From Ensifer oleiphilus (GTDB taxonomy: Bacteria; Pseudomonadota; Alphaproteobacteria; Rhizobiales; Rhizobiaceae): a stretch of DNA of 64,000 bases. Below the pieces are notes generated by a model. That model did no database searches. It was not told the DNA's origin and worked only from the letters and a program-made list of their open reading frames with translations. This document shows, piece after piece, positions 1-8,594 of this stretch. A program made the translations under genes and the position numbers. Within the stretch, counting starts at the first letter, position 1, and each line of letters starts with the position of its first letter. Where the stretch lies: positions 248,001 through 312,000 of the forward strand of contig NZ_JABWDU010000003.1 in assembly GCF_013371465.1 (NCBI RefSeq), in the 5' to 3' direction.

Positions 1-295
1 TCACGGAGCAAAGATCGATCGTCGCGGGCGTTGCGAAGATTGGGCCGTCGTAACCCATGCTCGAGAGCTTGGGCAGCAGGCCGGAATGATCTATATGCGC
101 ATGCGTCAAAATGACGGCGTCGATGGTTTCGGGCTCGAAGGGGAAGCGACGATAGTTCAACTCCTTTTCGGTCTTCGAACCCTGAAACAGGCCACAGTCG
201 ACGAGAATTCTTGCTTGAGGCGTCTCGATGAGCTGGCAAGATCCGGTAACCGCGCCGGCGGCACCGTGAAAATGAAGGGTTGGTTCCCTGGGCAT
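1..295 (-). CDS. MBL-fold (beta-CASP type) RNA/nucleic-acid hydrolase, 3' end outside window
   Basis: The minus strand from 295 to the window edge encodes 98 residues beginning [20 protein letters not shown]. The N-terminal pattern GAAGAVTGS, the segment LVDCGLFQG and the metal motif HAHIDH (about residues 68-73) are typical of the metallo-beta-lactamase proteins annotated as exonucleases or RNA-processing hydrolases (COG1236 type). The motif should bind a zinc pair at the active site. The ATG at 295 follows a GGAGG-like site in the stretch GGAGGCGTGCGAC. It lies 81 bp downstream of the carbamoyltransferase gene on the same strand, so the two probably form one transcript. The C-terminal beta-CASP and RMMBL regions are outside the window, so a role on RNA rather than another ester is only family inference. 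Confidence 0.85.
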   Translation of the reverse strand, partial: MPREPTLHFHGAAGAVTGSCQLIETPQARILVDCGLFQGSKTEKELNYRRFPFEPETIDAVILTHAHIDHSGLLPKLSSMGYDGPIFATPATIDLCSV

Positions 296-376
296 GTCGC
301 ACGCCTCCAAAAGCTGAGACCGTTTGCGTTTAGGTAGATTGCTTCTTTTTGCCATTGGCTGTTGCGCGACCCTGGG

Positions 377-1372
377 CTACAGCGCCAACGTGGCCACCAG
401 GATCGCCTTCGTCGCGTGCATGCGGTTTTCAGCTTGACCAAAGATAACCGATGACCTTGCTTCCAGGACATTTTGGGATGCTTCTGGCGAGCCGGAAACG
501 TTGAGCTCTGGCCGAGGTTTCTGATTTCCCTCATGAACAAAATCAGGCACGAAATGCATGAACTTAGTATGTGGATTGCCGGAAGCCTCAAGCGTTGCCA
601 TCCTGACACCGAAGGGTGTCAGGAGCTTTATATCCTGATCGATGCGTGCCGCGTCCTCGTCATGGGAAAACCAGCGGCTGGCATAAACGAAGTCCGCATC
701 GAGTACGCCAGCTGCGATGTCCTCCATCACGGTGAACCTGCCCCCGTTCTTCCAAGCCTCGGCTTTCACGCGATCGACAAATGGCTGATCCGGCCACAAT
801 TCCTTCGGCGACACCAGACGGAAATCCATGCCAATCTTGGCGGCGCCAGTAGCCAACGATCGAGCGCCGCTTGCGCGGCCGTTTCCGACGACCGACAACG
901 TTACGTCGGAAAGATGCTTGTGTGTGAATTCGCGCATCGTTTGAAAATCAGCGACGACCTGACAGGGATCGCATTCCTGCGACAGAGCATTATAGACAGG
1001 TATGCCCGCCTGTTCGGCGACACAAGCAACGACGCTGTGCGCAAGCCCGCAGCATTCGATCGCATCAAATATACGTCCCAGCATTCCAGCTACTATCCTG
1101 GTCTCGGAGACGGTGCCGCCCGCATATTGGCTCGGGCCAAGACAGGTGACGTGCGCTCCTTGGTCGTGTGCGGCCACCTCAAATGCCGCGCGAAGGAATG
1201 GAAATTCGCGCTCGTAGATGAATGCCAGGCTTTTGTCGTGGAGCTGCTTACTTTCGTTCCCGCTGCGTTTCGCGACTTTCAGGTCGCTCGCCAACTGCAA
1301 AAGGAAACGCAAATCGTTTGAGGAGAGCGCATCCACCGAAAGCACGTTCCGGCCATGGAGATTGATCGACAT
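377..1372 (-). CDS. ornithine carbamoyltransferase paralogue with lost catalytic motifs
   Basis: The 331-residue product aligns by eye along its length with anabolic/catabolic ornithine carbamoyltransferases: AAFEVAAHDQGAHVT, LGRIFDAIE, IPVYNALS and the C-terminal FGQAENRMHATKAI are all recognisable. The residues that define the enzyme are not conserved. The carbamoyl-phosphate loop STRTR is F57-P-F-L-R61, the HPTQ motif is D135-P-C-Q138, and the ornithine loop HCLP is H273-F-V-P276. The frame is intact, so this is a constrained but catalytically altered protein rather than a pseudogene. It is co-directional with the downstream MBL hydrolase gene, and an Fnr/FixK-like box lies about 95 bp upstream. 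Rhizobial FixK regulons are known to include OTC-like genes. A regulatory or alternative-substrate role is possible, and true OTCase activity looks unlikely. Confidence 0.85.
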   Translation of the reverse strand: MSINLHGRNVLSVDALSSNDLRFLLQLASDLKVAKRSGNESKQLHDKSLAFIYEREFPFLRAAFEVAAHDQGAHVTCLGPSQYAGGTVSETRIVAGMLGRIFDAIECCGLAHSVVACVAEQAGIPVYNALSQECDPCQVVADFQTMREFTHKHLSDVTLSVVGNGRASGARSLATGAAKIGMDFRLVSPKELWPDQPFVDRVKAEAWKNGGRFTVMEDIAAGVLDADFVYASRWFSHDEDAARIDQDIKLLTPFGVRMATLEASGNPHTKFMHFVPDFVHEGNQKPRPELNVSGSPEASQNVLEARSSVIFGQAENRMHATKAILVATLAL

Positions 1373-1694
1373 AGCGCCCTTCCCACCCTTCAGATGCGGT
1401 CGCCCCCTATGGCAACCCTGACGGCCAGTGAGCCTCGACTAGATCATAGACGGAAGCGGACAGCGTTGATCCCAGTCAACAACCGAGGGTGCTCGGCATC
1501 ATTTTGCCGGCGTTGATCGGGGTAAATGATCGTTCGAGTGGTTTGGCCAATGCTCTATCGGCACATGAGGATCGCATGTGTGTCGGTGGTTCTGAGCGCG
1601 ACCGCTCCGCATCGAACATGCGGAGGCCATACCTTAGCACCGCGGCACGTTTGTTTGACGATGTGCCGCGGCCGATGGCTGCTAAGCCACGGAG
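1373..1694. other. intergenic regulatory region, no gene seen
   Basis: This 322-bp stretch separates the carbamoyltransferase gene (minus) from a decayed small gene (plus). Apart from the Fnr-like box at 1466-1479 and the imperfect copy at 1513-1526 I see no coding sequence I would support. The overlapping reading frames here have no recognisable domain or ribosome-binding site. Confidence 0.5.
1466..1479 (-). promoter_or_regulatory. Fnr/FixK-like box upstream of the carbamoyltransferase paralogue
   Basis: TTGATCCCAGTCAA matches the Crp/Fnr-family pattern TTGA-N6-TCAA and differs from the FixK consensus TTGAT-N4-ATCAA at one inner position. Its centre is about 100 bp upstream of the start codon at 1372. 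A TATGAT-like element at 1448-1443 on the minus strand would put a start site roughly 37 bp from the box centre. A weaker second copy, TTGATCGGGGTAAA, lies at 1513-1526. Confidence 0.6.
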
Positions 1695-2137
1695 TTGGAA
1701 ATGGCGATGGCGTATCTCGTTGGACGTATCAAGCGTAACCAGGTCGATCGTGCGTATCGTCTGATCGAAGCCGTCGACTCTCCGGTCGATCCGGAGCAGT
1801 GGCGAAGCTTTTGCATCCGCCAACTCAATCGTCGCTTCATGTCCTCCTCACCACGTGACGTGATCACCGTCGAAAACTCCCTTGGCTACATCCAAGGCGT
1901 CAGTATCGCCTATCCGGGAAACGACGCGGGTTAGGGCATACCCTCGACGTGCCCGTCTTCGTGGTCGCGACCGTGTCAGACACTGCCGGGGTTTCCAGCG
2001 CTCTGATGGGTTCCTTGATGGCGATGGCGCGCGCCGACAGCTGCAGATACATTATTGGGGAAAGCATCGATCCGAGCGTGGGGACAGACAAAGGTCCTAA
2101 TCCCAGGAACGGTGTTGTGATACCGGTTGCCCTGTGA
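1695..2137 (+). pseudogene. small conserved-looking protein, frameshifted
   Basis: The first frame (1695-1934) encodes MEMAMAYLVGRIKRNQVD and continues to SLGYIQGVSIAYPGNDAG before a TAG at 1932-1934. The frame two bases over continues immediately with GHTLDVPVFVVATVSDTAG to a stop at 2137. Joined, the product would be about 145 residues with a plausible alpha/beta fold: an enzyme-like start, a GYIQGV strand and a VPVFVVA strand, as in some GNAT-like rhizobial proteins. A +1/-1 slip near 1925-1935 has probably inactivated it. A sequencing error or two unrelated short frames are alternatives. I cannot name the family with confidence. Confidence 0.4.
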
Positions 2138-2345
2138 CTATAGCCGCTCCGGGGGGACGCCGAAAACAAAGCTCCGTCACGGACTTGATCAGCGACGATG
2201 CGCAGGATCCTTCTCAATCTTGCGTCGCAATCGCGCCGAAACGACCTGAATCGCGATCTCGAACGTCCAGGATCGCGTTCAAGGACGCGCCGCTCTTTGT
2301 GTTTCGGCAAGTTCCGGCCTGACTTCACGGCCATAGGGAACTTCA

Positions 2346-3401
2346 ATGAAACTGATGTTAAAGATTGCCACTATGTTTTGCTGCCTCTCGCCAATGATGG
2401 TGCACCACTCTGCCGCTGCCAGCGAATTTGTCGGCGTGCAGCAGATCGCGGCTCCCTCCAAAGAACGTGGCAGCGATCTGGCTGTGACGATCTGGTATCC
2501 GGCGGAGGCGGGCGGCAAAGTCGTCACACTTGGCGAGAGCGCATTTTTTGTGGGGACGGACGCCATGCTCGAAGCCCCGATCACGCGCGGAAAATATCCG
2601 CTGATCCTGTTATCCCATGGCGCTGGCCTCGGAGGAACTCCGCAAGCCATGAGCTGGATTGCAACGTCATTGGCGAAGCAGGGGTTCATCGTGGCCGCCC
2701 CTACTCATCCTGGCAACACGGGAACAAACAGATCAGCAGCAGAAACGATGAAGCTTTGGCTGAGGCCTGCCGATATTGGCGCGACCTTGGATATGGTGGA
2801 AAAACAGCCGCTTTTCGAAAACCACCTTGAACCCGAGCGGGTCGGCGCACTTGGGCTTTCGATGGGCGGCAGCACTGTCCTGACGCTCGCCGGCGCCCGT
2901 ATCGACCCAATCCGTCTGGCAAGCTATTGTGACACCGATGTCCTCAATCCCTCGCTTTGCGGATGGGTTAGACAAAGTGGCGTCGATCTTCACGCCATGG
3001 ATATGAAGCTGGCTGGTCGAAACAACAAAGACAAAAGAATCCAGTTTGTTATGGCGATTGATCCTGCGCCGGTGGATGTGTTTCAGGTCAGCACATTTTC
3101 GGAGGCTTCTATTCCGGTCGATATTGTAAACCTTGGACGGCCAGGAAAGATCCCCCGGACCGCGCTCGCTTCGGAAATTGCAAAAGCCATTCCGGAGGGC
3201 AAGTATTCCACCATCGAGGATGCGAGCCATTACAGCATGTTTGGCGAGTGCAAGCCCAACGCGGCCGAAATCGCTGAGACCAAACAACTTGGCGATCCCA
3301 TCTGCTCTGACGGTGGCGGACAGTCCCGCCTCGAAATTCATGAGCAGTTGATCAAATTGGTAACTGAGGCTTTTGCTCGAGAGTTGAAAACGAAACGATA
3401 G
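2346..3401 (+). CDS. secreted alpha/beta hydrolase (dienelactone/PAF-acetylhydrolase-like)
   Basis: The 351-residue protein has a cleavable signal peptide (MKLMLKIATMFCCLSPMMVHHSAAA). A serine-hydrolase core follows: the oxyanion segment LLSHGAGLGGTP, the nucleophile elbow GLSMGG at about residues 175-180, and a late DASHYSMF segment carrying the likely catalytic histidine. The opening VGVQQIAAPSKERGSDLAVTIWYPA matches predicted dienelactone-hydrolase or platelet-activating-factor-acetylhydrolase-like enzymes. It should act in the periplasm on an ester or short acyl substrate that cannot be named. It stands alone, with a candidate intrinsic terminator 41 bp after the stop. Confidence 0.85.
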   Translation: MKLMLKIATMFCCLSPMMVHHSAAASEFVGVQQIAAPSKERGSDLAVTIWYPAEAGGKVVTLGESAFFVGTDAMLEAPITRGKYPLILLSHGAGLGGTPQAMSWIATSLAKQGFIVAAPTHPGNTGTNRSAAETMKLWLRPADIGATLDMVEKQPLFENHLEPERVGALGLSMGGSTVLTLAGARIDPIRLASYCDTDVLNPSLCGWVRQSGVDLHAMDMKLAGRNNKDKRIQFVMAIDPAPVDVFQVSTFSEASIPVDIVNLGRPGKIPRTALASEIAKAIPEGKYSTIEDASHYSMFGECKPNAAEIAETKQLGDPICSDGGGQSRLEIHEQLIKLVTEAFARELKTKR

Positions 3402-3441
3402 GCGCCCTGTTCTCTCGGGACCACTGATTTTTCCGAACTAC

Positions 3442-3474
3442 AGCGCGCCGCCTCATCTTCCGGCGCGTTGTTTT
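3442..3474 (+). terminator. candidate Rho-independent terminator of the hydrolase gene
   Basis: The arms CGCGCCG (3444-3450) and CGGCGCG (3461-3467) form a 7-bp perfect GC stem, extendable by two pairs including a G-T. The loop is 10 nt and TTGTTTT follows. It lies about 41-73 bp downstream of the stop codon at 3401. Confidence 0.65.
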
Positions 3475-3555
3475 GCTCCGCCGGCACACGGGGTTGACCT
3501 GCCACGGTTAATTTCCTCCAGATTGGAATAGTCCGGCTTGATTAGGGACGGACGA

Positions 3556-3820
3556 ATGAAGAAGCAGGGATTTACGGAAGCGTAGATTATTGCGTTGTTG
3601 AAGAAGCAGGAGGCCAGTGCGAAGGTGGTCAACCTTCGCCGCAAGCGCGGAATTTCAAAAGCGACGTTTTATAGTTGGAAAGCCAAATACGGGCGGCATG
3701 GAGGTCTCCGAGGCGAAGCGTCAGAAGGCGCTAGAAGAGGAGAACGCGAGGCTGAAGAAGCTGCTGGCCGAACAGATGCTGGATGCAGTCGCACTTCGTG
3801 CGCTTCTTGCAAAAAATGTG
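3556..3820 (+). pseudogene. IS3-family transposase orfA relic
   Basis: The reading frame from the ATG at 3556 encodes MKKQGFTEA, hits TAG at 3583-3585 (where IS3-type OrfA proteins usually have Q), and continues with IIALLKKQEASAKVVNLRRKRGISKATFYSWKAKYGG. One extra G near 3691-3695 shifts the frame to GMEVSEAKRQKALEEENARLKKLLAEQMLD. These are the helix-turn-helix and leucine-zipper parts of OrfA of the IS407/IS2-like groups. No OrfB, terminal repeats or target duplication was found, so this is an immobile fragment carrying a nonsense mutation, a frameshift and a truncation. Confidence 0.85.
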
Positions 3821-4017
3821 TCGTGCGCCCCGTCCGTGCAGGGTTCGCGACATCGCAATGACGATTCCAGTTGCATAAAAATATCCGGCCTTGCGAGAGG
3901 ACTGCAGTTGCAGCCAGGCCATGATGAGATCCGCACCCGCCGTTCCCAAATATGGATGGATCGGGCACAAAGCCCGCCGTTCCATTTCAAGGCCATCAGT
4001 TAGCGCGTAGCATTTCA

Positions 4018-4031
4018 TTGACGGGCATCAA
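4018..4031 (+). promoter_or_regulatory. Fnr/FixK-like box upstream of the P-type ATPase
   Basis: TTGACGGGCATCAA matches TTGAT-N4-ATCAA at nine of ten defined positions. Its centre (4024.5) is 41-42 bp upstream of about 4066. A TACTCT hexamer at 4055-4060 would serve as the -10 element of a start site there, the spacing of a class II Fnr-activated promoter. The ATPase start codon follows at 4104-4128. Confidence 0.7.
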
Positions 4032-4103
4032 GGTCGCTGGCTTCCAAGACAAGTTACTCTAGCGCTACGGATTTCAGTCGGTCGCGAGGTCCTTGTTCAA
4101 AAA

Positions 4104-6854
4104 GTGGAGTTGAGTGTGGAACCCGAAATGACCAGGGCGGAGACTTTGCCGCACCGTTCGCACGCCCTTTCGGTAGCGGCCGTTGCGGATCATTTTGGTG
4201 TGGACCTGGCAGTTGGACTAACCCAGAAAGAGGTTGCACGGCGGCTTGACCGTTTCGGGCCCAACAAACTAGCCGCGCGCAGGCCAGTCACCGAGATAGA
4301 CCTGATCCTGCGGCAGTTCGCCAGCTCCATTGTGGCGTTACTGATGGCGGCATTGGTCCTCTCGCTCATTTATGCAGAATGGAAACAGGCGGCGGCGATC
4401 GCCGCCGTGCTCGTGATCAATGCAGCCATAGGCTATTACACGGAGCGGCAAGCTGTGCGCTCAATGGAGGCGCTGCGGCAAATGGCGGCGCGCAACGCAC
4501 GGGTGCGGAGGGACGGCCAGCCTCGCCAGATTTCTGCCGACCAGCTCGTGCCCGGTGACGTCGTGGTCATCGACGCGGGCGACGTCGTGCCGGCCGACAT
4601 GCGGTGCGCAAGCAGTGCCGCATTGAGCGTGGACGAGTCTGCACTGACTGGCGAATCCCTCCCGGTCGACAAAGGTGTCGAGGCCAATTCCGAATTCGCC
4701 GCGCTTACCGAACGCAGCGCCATGCTGTTCAAAGGCACGCACGTCGTGCGGGGTAGCGGCGAGGCTATCGTCACCGGCACGGGAATTGCCACCGAGATCG
4801 GGCGTATCGCTGAACTCGTTGAGGAGGCCGAGAGCGGCGATTCACCACTGGAGCGGCAACTCGCACTCCTTTCCCGTCAGCTCATCTGGCTCACGCTAGC
4901 GCTCGCCGCCGTCGTCGCAGCTGCCGGCATCTATTCCGGGAGGCCGATCTTCCTGATGGCGGAGACTTCGATCGCGCTCGCCGTAGCGGCAATCCCGGAA
5001 GGTCTCCCGATCGTCGCCACGCTGGCGCTCGCCCGCGGCATGATGCGCATGGCCGGTCGCAATGCGCTTGTGGAGAACCTGGCGGCGGTGGAGACGCTCG
5101 GCTCCACAACACTAATCCTCACCGACAAGACCGGCACCATCACCGAGAACCGTATGGAGGTGGAGCGCGTTATCACCCCGTCCGGCGAGTTCTCCATCGA
5201 CCATTTGCGCGCTGTGATCCTGAAAGGCGGCCACCTGGTCGACCCCGCCACTGATCCAGCGCTGATGCGGGCGCTGCTCGTCGGTGTACTCTGCTCAAAC
5301 GCCGAATATGACCACCATGCGGATTTCGGCACAGGTGACCCGATGGAAGTGGCGCTCTTGCGTGCTGGCGGCTTTGCGGGACTCCGCCGCCGCGAGCAGA
5401 TCGACACCTATCCGGAAGTAGCCAAGCATCCTTTCGATACGGCGACCAAGCGGATGGCCACTGTGCACCGCCACGGCGAAGGCCACTTCGCCGCCGTCAA
5501 AGGTGCACCGGAAGAAGTGTTGGCGTCGGCCGATCGGATCGGCGTTGAGGCGACCTCGCTGGACGACACCGCACGAGCAGCATGGCTCGTCCGTGCCGAA
5601 CGCCTGGCGGCGGATGGCTTGCGTGTGCTCGCGGTCGCCATCCACCCGACAGCGGAGCCGCAGGAACCGGTTGCCCATAGCCTCACCTTTCTTGGCCTCG
5701 TCGCATTCCGCGATCCCCCAAGGCACGATATCGCCGATGCTGTCGCGGCAATGCGCGGCGCCGGCATCCGCGTCGTGATGGCAACCGGCGATCATCCGAG
5801 CACGGCTCTCAGCATCGCCCGGGCCGTGGGCATGACGGACCCAGATGCTACGGTGACGACCGGGGCAGAACTGTCGCGCCTCGGGGAAGCGGCGGAAACC
5901 GAGTGTAAGAAGATCGCTCGTCGTGATGTCTTTGCCCGCATGACTCCAGAGCAGAAGCTCAACCTGATCGCCCTTTTCCAGCGCGAGGGGGAGGTGGTTG
6001 CCATGATCGGCGACGGTGTCAACGATGCGCCGGCGCTGACTAAGGCCAATATCGGCATTGCCATGGGCCGGCGCGGCACCGACGTGGCGCGCGAGGCGGC
6101 CGACATGGTGCTGCTCGATGATGAATTCTCCACCATTGTGCACGCAGTGCGCGAGGGGCGGATCATCTTCGACAACATCCGTCGATTCTCGACCTATCTA
6201 CTCTGCTGCAATCTCGCCGAGGTGCTGGTGGTAGGCCTTGCCGTCTTTGCCGGCCTTCCGCTGCCACTGACGCCGTTGCAGATTCTCTTCCTCAATCTCG
6301 TGACAGATGTCTTCCCTGCCTTCGCACTCGCAACTGGTGAGGGGGAGGGAGATGTGCTGGCCCGTCGGCCCCGACCGCCGAAGGAACCGATGCTTTCAGC
6401 CGAACAGTGGCGCGCAGTGGTGAGCTTCGGCTTGACCATCGCGGCAAGCACGCTGATCGCGCTCGTAGTCGCTAACGGCTGGCTCGAGCTTGGAGCGCAG
6501 CAGGTGACGACGATCTCCTTTCTCACCATTGCGCTTGCACAGCTGTGGCAAGTTTTCAACATGCGCAGCCGCGGCAGTGGACTATGGAGGAACGCTGTAA
6601 TGAAAAATCGCCTCGTCTGGTATGCGCTCGCGCTGTGTCTCGGGCTGATCTTGGCAGCGGTTACAGTGCCGGTCTCGGCTGAAGCGCTTCAAATTGTGCC
6701 GGTTGGGCTCGCCGGATGGGCCCTGGCGCTCGGGTGCAGCTTGCTGCCGCTACTTGGGGGGCAGGCATGGCTGGTAGTGGGCGCGGCGTCCGGACGCCCG
6801 CGAATGTCAGCCCGGGCGGCAAGGCCAGGAGCGAGCGGTAAGGAAGCGCTTTAG
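4104..6854 (+). CDS. P2-type cation-transporting ATPase (Ca2+/Mg2+-ATPase-like)
   Basis: The 916-residue membrane pump has every P-type signature: TGES (182-185, actuator domain), IPEGLP in the fourth membrane segment, the phosphorylated DKTGT (D341), KGAPE in the nucleotide domain and GDGVNDAPAL (from 636). The PEGLP segment, the glutamate of CCNLAEV and the N and D of NLVTD match calcium-site residues of SERCA/PMCA-like P2A pumps, so divalent-cation export is the best guess. The N-terminal domain (HFGVDLAVGLTQKEVARRL) is the usual cation-ATPase N domain. The start is uncertain: GTG 4104 gives the longest frame, while GTG 4116 (GGAG six bases upstream) and ATG 4128 are good alternatives. The Fnr/FixK-like box at 4018 suggests low-oxygen induction, as known for cation pumps in rhizobial FixK regulons. 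Confidence 0.9.
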   Translation: MELSVEPEMTRAETLPHRSHALSVAAVADHFGVDLAVGLTQKEVARRLDRFGPNKLAARRPVTEIDLILRQFASSIVALLMAALVLSLIYAEWKQAAAIAAVLVINAAIGYYTERQAVRSMEALRQMAARNARVRRDGQPRQISADQLVPGDVVVIDAGDVVPADMRCASSAALSVDESALTGESLPVDKGVEANSEFAALTERSAMLFKGTHVVRGSGEAIVTGTGIATEIGRIAELVEEAESGDSPLERQLALLSRQLIWLTLALAAVVAAAGIYSGRPIFLMAETSIALAVAAIPEGLPIVATLALARGMMRMAGRNALVENLAAVETLGSTTLILTDKTGTITENRMEVERVITPSGEFSIDHLRAVILKGGHLVDPATDPALMRALLVGVLCSNAEYDHHADFGTGDPMEVALLRAGGFAGLRRREQIDTYPEVAKHPFDTATKRMATVHRHGEGHFAAVKGAPEEVLASADRIGVEATSLDDTARAAWLVRAERLAADGLRVLAVAIHPTAEPQEPVAHSLTFLGLVAFRDPPRHDIADAVAAMRGAGIRVVMATGDHPSTALSIARAVGMTDPDATVTTGAELSRLGEAAETECKKIARRDVFARMTPEQKLNLIALFQREGEVVAMIGDGVNDAPALTKANIGIAMGRRGTDVAREAADMVLLDDEFSTIVHAVREGRIIFDNIRRFSTYLLCCNLAEVLVVGLAVFAGLPLPLTPLQILFLNLVTDVFPAFALATGEGEGDVLARRPRPPKEPMLSAEQWRAVVSFGLTIAASTLIALVVANGWLELGAQQVTTISFLTIALAQLWQVFNMRSRGSGLWRNAVMKNRLVWYALALCLGLILAAVTVPVSAEALQIVPVGLAGWALALGCSLLPLLGGQAWLVVGAASGRPRMSARAARPGASGKEAL

Positions 6855-7047
6855 CCATCTTGCCCCTGGGTTTAGCCGCCAGAGCTGAGAGTTCCTCTCG
6901 ATACATTATTCGACCCCAGCACCAGCGAACCGATCGATGTCGAGGAAATAGGCCGGACCACCCACCATGCTCGGGTGCGAGCGCCACGGGAAGACGACGC
7001 TCGTGTCAGCGAGTGTGGCCGAGATGAGTTGTGTCGCGCCGGTGGAC
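6855..7047. other. convergent intergenic region with a possible gene remnant
   Basis: This stretch lies between the converging ATPase and xdhC-like genes. On the minus strand a frame of about 55 codons (roughly 7080 to 6912) reads through to a stop and contains SVVFPWRSHPSMVGGPAYFL. It has no start or ribosome-binding site and overlaps the end of the xdhC-like gene. It may be the tail of a lost gene. No hairpin terminator was evident. Confidence 0.3.
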
Positions 7048-8007
7048 TCAGCGGTGAGAATTTGGATTGAAGGCCGCTTCTAGCCGCGTCCGCGCATGCG
7101 CGATATCTGCTACAATAGAGATGGCGAGTGCACGTGCATCCCTTGCTTTGTCAAATATACCTATCGGCGCCTTGATGCGGGCAAGCACACTCTCCACTTG
7201 CCCGCACGCAAGTAGGGCCTCGCAACGCTTGGCATGCGTGCGGCGGCTCCCGAGGGCGCCGACGTAGAAAGCGTCTGACGCGAGCGCCGTGGTGAGCACC
7301 GCTAACTCACGGTCAACATCGTGAAATAGAAGAGCGACGGCCGTGTCAGCGTCGAGTTCGCCTGGCGACGGTACCTGTCCACGCTCGAGCGCCACTGTCT
7401 CGTAGCCGGCCGCGATGGCAACGCTTGCAACCGCTCCGACCTCCAACGGCGTGCCGGCAACGACGATCCGTGGCTTCGCCCGATAGGCCCGTACGAACCA
7501 CTCTCCTTCCCAGCCGCTTGCTCCTTCGCCCATCCGCAGGCAGAGGGCGCGCTTACCCGGACGATAACGCAGACACACCGGCATGCGGCGATCAAGAGCG
7601 GCCAGTGCCTTGCGTAAGACTGCGACGTCCGCCAATACATGAATCGCAAGCGTAATGCCGCCGCCACAGGGCAGAACAATATCAATAAAGGGCGATCCTT
7701 CACCAAGACGAAGCTGGCGATCCATGCCCTTCTTAAGGGCAATCATCGCGTCAGCGGCGACGGCAGCTTCCGTGCAGCCACCCGAAACGAAGCCACAATA
7801 AAGACCGTCATCGCGCACGACCATTTGCGCGCCGAGACGGCGCGCGGCCCCGCCTCGGATTTCGACGAGCGTGACGAGGGCGGCGCCGCGCCCCTCTTCG
7901 AGCGATTGAACGGCGTAGGCAAGGATATCAATCGCATCGTCCGAGAGGAAGGCGACGCGGGGTTCTGGTGCAAGCGTCTCCGGATCGGCGGCTATGCAGG
8001 CAGTCAT
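7048..8007 (-). CDS. xdhC: XdhC/CoxI-family molybdenum-cofactor insertion/maturation protein
   Basis: The 319-residue protein has the two XdhC domains: an N-terminal part with GAALVTLVEIRGGAARRLGAQM and FVSGGCTEAA, and a C-terminal Rossmann-like domain with PRIVVAGTPLEVGAVASVAIAAGYET and GSRRTHAKR. XdhC proteins bind and sulfurate molybdenum cofactor and load it into xanthine-dehydrogenase-type enzymes. It is the last gene of the UbiD/UbiX unit, starting one base after the ubiX stop in an overlapping-type junction, with GGGAGTGG upstream. Its natural client is the molybdenum hydroxylase encoded at 13434-17079, which suggests that both units serve one pathway. Confidence 0.88.
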   Translation of the reverse strand: MTACIAADPETLAPEPRVAFLSDDAIDILAYAVQSLEEGRGAALVTLVEIRGGAARRLGAQMVVRDDGLYCGFVSGGCTEAAVAADAMIALKKGMDRQLRLGEGSPFIDIVLPCGGGITLAIHVLADVAVLRKALAALDRRMPVCLRYRPGKRALCLRMGEGASGWEGEWFVRAYRAKPRIVVAGTPLEVGAVASVAIAAGYETVALERGQVPSPGELDADTAVALLFHDVDRELAVLTTALASDAFYVGALGSRRTHAKRCEALLACGQVESVLARIKAPIGIFDKARDARALAISIVADIAHARTRLEAAFNPNSHR

Positions 8008-8008
8008 G

Positions 8009-8593
8009 TCATTCCACTCCCTGTGTTCCCGGCCAGCGGCGCACGATGCCCGGGTCGAGGTCGAAGAGATCGAGCACCCGACCGACGGTGTGGTCGACCA
8101 TGTCTTCGATACTCTGGGGTTTCGCGTAGAACGCCGGCACGGGTGGATAGATGATACCGCCCATTTCGGTCACCTGTGCCATATTGCGGATATGGCCGAG
8201 ATGAAGCGGCGTCTCTCGCAGCATCAGCACAAGGCGACGCCGCTCCTTCAGCACCACGTCGGCTGCGCGAGAAATGAGGTTGTCCGTCGTGCCCGTGGCG
8301 ATCTCGGCAAGCGTCTTCACCGAACAGGGCGCAACGATCATGCCGAGGGTCCTGTAGGAGCCGGAGGAACAGACCGCGCCGATATCCTTGTTGGAATGGG
8401 TGGTCGTCGCCAGGGCTTCGAGGTCCTGCCTGGTAAAGATCGCCTCGGCCGCAAGCGTAATGCATGCGGCGCGCGACATGATCAGGTGCGTCTCGATCTC
8501 GAGATCGCGCAGCAGTTCGAGGATACGCTTGCCGTAGACCACGCCAGAGGCGCCCGAAATGCCGACGATCATGCGTCGTGGATGCGTCATCAC
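8009..8593 (-). CDS. ubiX: UbiX-family flavin prenyltransferase
   Basis: The 194-residue product starts with the FMN-binding GISGASG segment. It carries the conserved block PCSVKTLAEIATGTTDNLISRAADVVLKERRRLVLMLRETPL found in UbiX/Pad1 enzymes, given here only as a description of residues about 100-140. UbiX prenylates FMN with dimethylallyl phosphate to make the cofactor of UbiD decarboxylases. The gene starts one base after the UbiD stop, so the enzyme and its cofactor supplier are translationally coupled. A dedicated copy beside a catabolic UbiD is common for aromatic or heteroaromatic (de)carboxylases. Confidence 0.93.
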   Translation of the reverse strand: MMTHPRRMIVGISGASGVVYGKRILELLRDLEIETHLIMSRAACITLAAEAIFTRQDLEALATTTHSNKDIGAVCSSGSYRTLGMIVAPCSVKTLAEIATGTTDNLISRAADVVLKERRRLVLMLRETPLHLGHIRNMAQVTEMGGIIYPPVPAFYAKPQSIEDMVDHTVGRVLDLFDLDPGIVRRWPGTQGVE

Positions 8594-8594
8594 C

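Noticed and set aside
5295-6143. Minus-strand frame opposite the P-type ATPase
   Set aside because: It lies wholly opposite conserved ATPase motifs such as GDGVND and lacks any domain.
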